A stretch of DNA of 8,167 nucleotides, from the NCBI GenBank assembly GCA_009914645.1, contig VFLB01000051.1, positions 1 to 8,167 on the forward strand. The letters run 5' to 3'. The notes under the pieces were generated by a model, which made no database searches, had not been told where the DNA came from, and saw only the letters and a program-made list of their open reading frames with translations. The position numbers and the translations under genes were made by a program. This document shows positions 6,338 through 8,167 of this stretch, piece by piece. Origin of the DNA: Synechococcaceae bacterium Bin_79_3 (lineage in GTDB: Bacteria; Cyanobacteriota; Cyanobacteriia; PCC-6307; Cyanobiaceae). Each line of letters opens with the position of its first letter. The stretch's first letter is position 1.

Positions 6338-6807
6338 TGGCTTGTTTTTGGGGTTTTATTTTTGCGATCGGTGTGTTTTTTTCACTGCCAACAACGGCAT
6401 TTGCCGCAAATCTCCAGGTTTCAGGAATAAGCATTGAGCCCTGCCCCAGGGCTGATGTGGGGTCCCAACCCGATTTTCGTCGCCCTCTAGGGGCAAGTTG
6501 TTACGCCTTGCGTGGTGAGGTTATTAATAGCGGCTCTAAACCAGTTGTGGATACCGATGTATTTGCACAGATTCTTGATGCCAGCGGTGAACCCGTGCTG
6601 CAAAATCGCACCCGTGTTGGCTCTATTGGTGACGTGCCGCCAGGCAGTTCCCCCTTTGCCTTGCGCTTAGCTGTGCCAGCTGGCACACCAGGGCCCTTAA
6701 AAGTAAGCAATGCAAAAGCAAAAGGTTTCAATGCACCAGTAAGGGCTCGGGCCTCAGCAGACGAATTGGATTTGTTACCACTAGAGCAAGAATTGAATTT
6801 GCAGTAA
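6334..6807 (+). CDS. Secreted or periplasmic protein of unknown function
   Basis: This 157-residue protein starts with a clear Sec signal peptide: hydrophobic residues about 5-19, then a likely signal-peptidase I cut after Ala-Phe-Ala (22-24), giving a mature N-terminus near Ala25. The mature part looks all-beta, with alternating hydrophobics and the segment RGEVINSGSKPVVDTDVFAQ (60-79), then NRTRVGSIGDVPPG (91-104) and FALRLAVP. This resembles an immunoglobulin-like fold such as FxLyD domains, where a strand ending in xxNxSxxPV precedes a regulator or cargo contact; that is inference. C37 (in EPCP) and C56 (in ASCYAL) are the only mature cysteines and could form a disulfide outside the cytosol. 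I recall similar uncharacterised cyanobacterial proteins but no function. It starts at ATG 6334, overlapping the upstream stop, with GGAG at 6323-6326 as a well-spaced ribosome site; ATG 6337 follows at once and is equivalent. Confidence 0.85.
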   Translation: MMACFWGFIFAIGVFFSLPTTAFAANLQVSGISIEPCPRADVGSQPDFRRPLGASCYALRGEVINSGSKPVVDTDVFAQILDASGEPVLQNRTRVGSIGDVPPGSSPFALRLAVPAGTPGPLKVSNAKAKGFNAPVRARASADELDLLPLEQELNLQ

Positions 6808-6822
6808 TGGTTTTTGGCAAAC

Positions 6823-6853
6823 AACTATTGAGAAGAACTATTGAAAAGAACTA
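6823..6853. repeat. 13-base tandem repeat, about 2.4 copies
   Basis: AACTATTGAGAAG (6823-6835) is followed directly by AACTATTGAAAAG (6836-6848), with one mismatch, and then by AACTA (6849-6853). The array fills most of the gap between the convergent genes and covers the stop codon and last residues of the YggT gene. The period is not a multiple of three. It has no inverted symmetry, so it is not an obvious terminator; slippage duplication is the simple explanation. Confidence 0.85.
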
Positions 6854-7131
6854 AGGCCTGGGGCTGTGCTCATAGCTAATTGACTCAATAAGCCGCCGCT
6901 GATCTGTAGAGCAAAAAAGGCTACTAATGCTGATAAATCAAGCCCGCCCAATGGGGGAATCAAGCCGCGAAAAATATTTAGGTAGGGATCCGTTATTGAG
7001 CTGAGGGCCGAAAGCAAAGGGTTGCCCCAATCAAGATTTGGAAACCAGCTCAACAGCACGCGCACCACTAAAACGAGCGTGTAAATACTCAGAGTTTGAG
7101 CCAATACCTGCAAAAAGAAGCTGATTTCCAT
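6838..7131 (-). CDS. ylmG: YggT/YlmG family small membrane protein
   Basis: This 97-residue membrane protein has two hydrophobic helices (about 5-27 and 66-88) joined by the family loop: RVLLSWFPNLDWGNPLL (24-40), then SSITDPYLNIFRGLIPPLGG (44-63) and LDLSALVAF. This TDP...R..IPP.GG..D.S pattern is diagnostic of the YggT family (PF02325). In plants and cyanobacteria YlmG proteins have been linked to nucleoid distribution, and a plastid relative (CCB3) to cytochrome b6 haem attachment; which role applies here is not shown. The gene lies 36 bases downstream of scpB on the same strand and probably shares its transcript; the pairing with a chromosome-condensation gene fits a nucleoid role, by inference. 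The C-terminal tail after the second helix is short, and its last codons lie in the tandem repeat. The upstream bases show no Shine-Dalgarno. Confidence 0.9.
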   Translation of the reverse strand: MEISFFLQVLAQTLSIYTLVLVVRVLLSWFPNLDWGNPLLSALSSITDPYLNIFRGLIPPLGGLDLSALVAFFALQISGGLLSQLAMSTAPGLSSFQ

Positions 7132-7167
7132 GGAATTAAGGAAGGGGACTAACGAATTTCACCAAAT

Positions 7168-7659
7168 CTATCCAGCTTCTGTGCCAGTAATGCTTTTTAC
7201 GCTGAAAGTTCGGTGGAATTTTTCTGTAAGGCTGATCCAAAAAGATCTGCCATCACTCTGGCGGCGCCTTTCGATGAAACCCTGCTCCACCAGCTCTTTG
7301 ATGTGGTCGTAGGCACCACTCCCCCGTAAATCAACAAGTTCCGATTGGAGGATTCTTTTTTTAAGGGCAACAGTTGCCAACGTGCGCAGGCTGGCGGTGC
7401 TCAGATCCACGGGTACTAATTCCCGCACTAAGTCGCTTAAATCGGCCCTTAATTGCAAACTAAAACCAGCAGCCTCCTGACGAATTTCTAGGGCGGTATC
7501 GCGATGGGCATAGTCGGCCATCAAAGTGATTAGTGCCAGTTCCACTTCTTCAGTGGGATAGTGAACCAATTCACTTAGCTGCCCCAAGCTGAGGCAGCGC
7601 CCCTTCAGGTAAAGCACCGCCTCTAGCTGTGCCGGCAAAGATAGATCGGGATTAGACAA
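7168..7659 (-). CDS. scpB: Segregation and condensation protein B
   Basis: This 163-residue protein matches ScpB, which binds ScpA and, through it, SMC to form the bacterial condensin that organises the chromosome. The N-terminal winged helix begins with LPAQLEAVLYLKGRCLSLGQ (8-27), the usual ScpB opening. The second winged helix contains SLRTLATVALKKRILQSEL (90-108), DLRGSGAYDHIKELVEQGFI (110-129) and DGRSFWISLTEKF (136-148), typical of the family. The C-terminus is short, ending soon after the second domain. The start is TTG (7659-7657): the first in-frame ATG lies at Met47, far inside the first domain, and an in-frame TGA (the ilvA stop) lies two codons before the TTG. No Shine-Dalgarno is visible. 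Translation therefore probably depends on ribosomes finishing ilvA three bases upstream. Confidence 0.93.
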   Translation of the reverse strand: MSNPDLSLPAQLEAVLYLKGRCLSLGQLSELVHYPTEEVELALITLMADYAHRDTALEIRQEAAGFSLQLRADLSDLVRELVPVDLSTASLRTLATVALKKRILQSELVDLRGSGAYDHIKELVEQGFIERRRQSDGRSFWISLTEKFHRTFSVKSITGTEAG

Positions 7660-7662
7660 CGT

Positions 7663-8167
7663 TCACACCAAGAACAATTGGTAAGCAGGGTTATCTGTTT
7701 CGTTTGTACAAGGAACTTTTAATTGATCCAAGAACTGTTGCCAATGGCTTAATTCATGGGGCGGCACCTGCACTCCCACAACGATCCGGCCCACATCAGA
7801 ACCTTGGTTGCGGTAATGAAAGATTGATATGTTCCAATTTGGGTTTAGCTCTTCAACAAAGGCCATCAAAGCGCCTGGCTTTTCAGGAAATTCAAAGCGA
7901 TAAAGCAGTTCTTGTGCTGCGCCATCGCATTTGTGGGGTTGCGGTAAACGCCCCCCCACCATGTGGCGTAGATGCAGCTTGGCCAGTTCATTACCTGAAA
8001 GATCAACACAGGCAAATCCCCCATTGATCAGCTTTTTTGCCAAGGCATCAGCATCGGCGCGATTAAGAATTTGCACTCCGATAAAAATCTGCGCTTTTGC
8101 TCCTGCCGCCATCCGATAACTAAATTCCGTGAGGTTGTGTTGGCCTAACAAGCGACAAAACTGACGC
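7663..8167 (-). CDS. ilvA: Threonine ammonia-lyase (threonine deaminase), C-terminal regulatory part (partial)
   Basis: The gene enters from the right edge; 167 residues and the TGA (7665-7663) are visible. Biosynthetic threonine deaminase converts threonine to 2-oxobutanoate, the first committed step to isoleucine, and uses PLP in the N-terminal domain, which is outside the window. The visible part is the regulatory domain of two ACT-like repeats. The first includes LTEFSYRMAAGAKAQIFIGV and, later, DLSGNELAKLHLRHMVGGR. The second has YRFEFPEKPGALMAFVEEL and NWNISIFHYRNQGSDVGR. It ends with ETDNPAYQLFLV, closely like the E. coli IlvA terminus. Presence of both repeats marks the long, allosteric form, normally inhibited by isoleucine. 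The TTG at 8151 is only an internal leucine codon, since the frame continues to the edge. scpB starts three bases after the stop, in the same frame. Confidence 0.95.
   Translation of the reverse strand, partial: RQFCRLLGQHNLTEFSYRMAAGAKAQIFIGVQILNRADADALAKKLINGGFACVDLSGNELAKLHLRHMVGGRLPQPHKCDGAAQELLYRFEFPEKPGALMAFVEELNPNWNISIFHYRNQGSDVGRIVVGVQVPPHELSHWQQFLDQLKVPCTNETDNPAYQLFLV

Noticed and set aside
6501..6824. Minus-strand frame of 107 codons opposite the secreted protein
   Set aside because: The plus-strand frame has a signal peptide, a ribosome site and a coupled neighbour; the reverse frame has none of these.
8149..8151. TTG 8151 as the start of a free-standing ACT-domain protein
   Set aside because: The frame continues without a stop to the window edge and the residues before it (QFCRLLG) fit the IlvA regulatory domain, so it is an internal Leu of a truncated ilvA.
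1..8167. Search for tRNA, rRNA, CRISPR, transposase, integrase, toxin-antitoxin and defence genes
   Set aside because: I saw no cloverleaf, spaced direct repeats, transposase motifs or defence-type domains. The MazG-like gene has no toxin partner, and a housekeeping role fits its surroundings better.

Overview
The window looks like an ordinary stretch of a cyanobacterial chromosome, most likely from a picocyanobacterium of the Synechococcus/Cyanobium/Prochlorococcus type. The evidence is an FtsH of the cyanobacterial thylakoid class, a pyruvate kinase with a C-terminal swivelling domain, a YggT/YlmG protein, a small protein resembling a cyanobacteria-restricted family, and very short intergenic gaps with few Shine-Dalgarno sequences. 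The genus cannot be fixed from the sequence alone. Hand-counted G+C is about 36% over positions 1-300 and about 51% over 5041-5340.

Layout. The left edge holds the 3' end of a plus-strand clpP (1-197). It converges, with a 4-base gap, on a long minus-strand block. Read in its own direction that block runs: pyruvate kinase (5962-4178), a MacB/FtsX-type ABC permease (4156-2927), a Nudix hydrolase overlapping it by ATGA (2930-2502), ftsH (2431-509) and a 90-residue protein (474-202). Diverging from pyk across only 36 bases is a plus-strand pair joined by another ATGA overlap: a MazG-like NTP pyrophosphohydrolase (5999-6337) and a secreted protein of unknown function (6334-6807). This pair converges on a second minus-strand block that enters from the right edge: the 3' part of ilvA (8167-7663), scpB with a TTG start (7659-7168) and a yggT/ylmG gene (7131-6838).

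Functionally the window mixes central metabolism (pyruvate kinase, threonine deaminase), nucleotide-pool cleaning (Nudix, MazG-like), proteolysis and membrane quality control (ClpP, FtsH), and chromosome organisation (ScpB, possibly YlmG). The whole window is accounted for by genes; no gap exceeds about 70 bases. I found no mobile element, CRISPR array, RNA gene or defence system, and no convincing new multi-gene system. The items most worth checking are the orphan ABC permease coupled to a Nudix gene, the small protein between two protease genes, a CxxC motif in the FtsH tail, the predicted potassium independence of the pyruvate kinase, and the ilvA/scpB junction.
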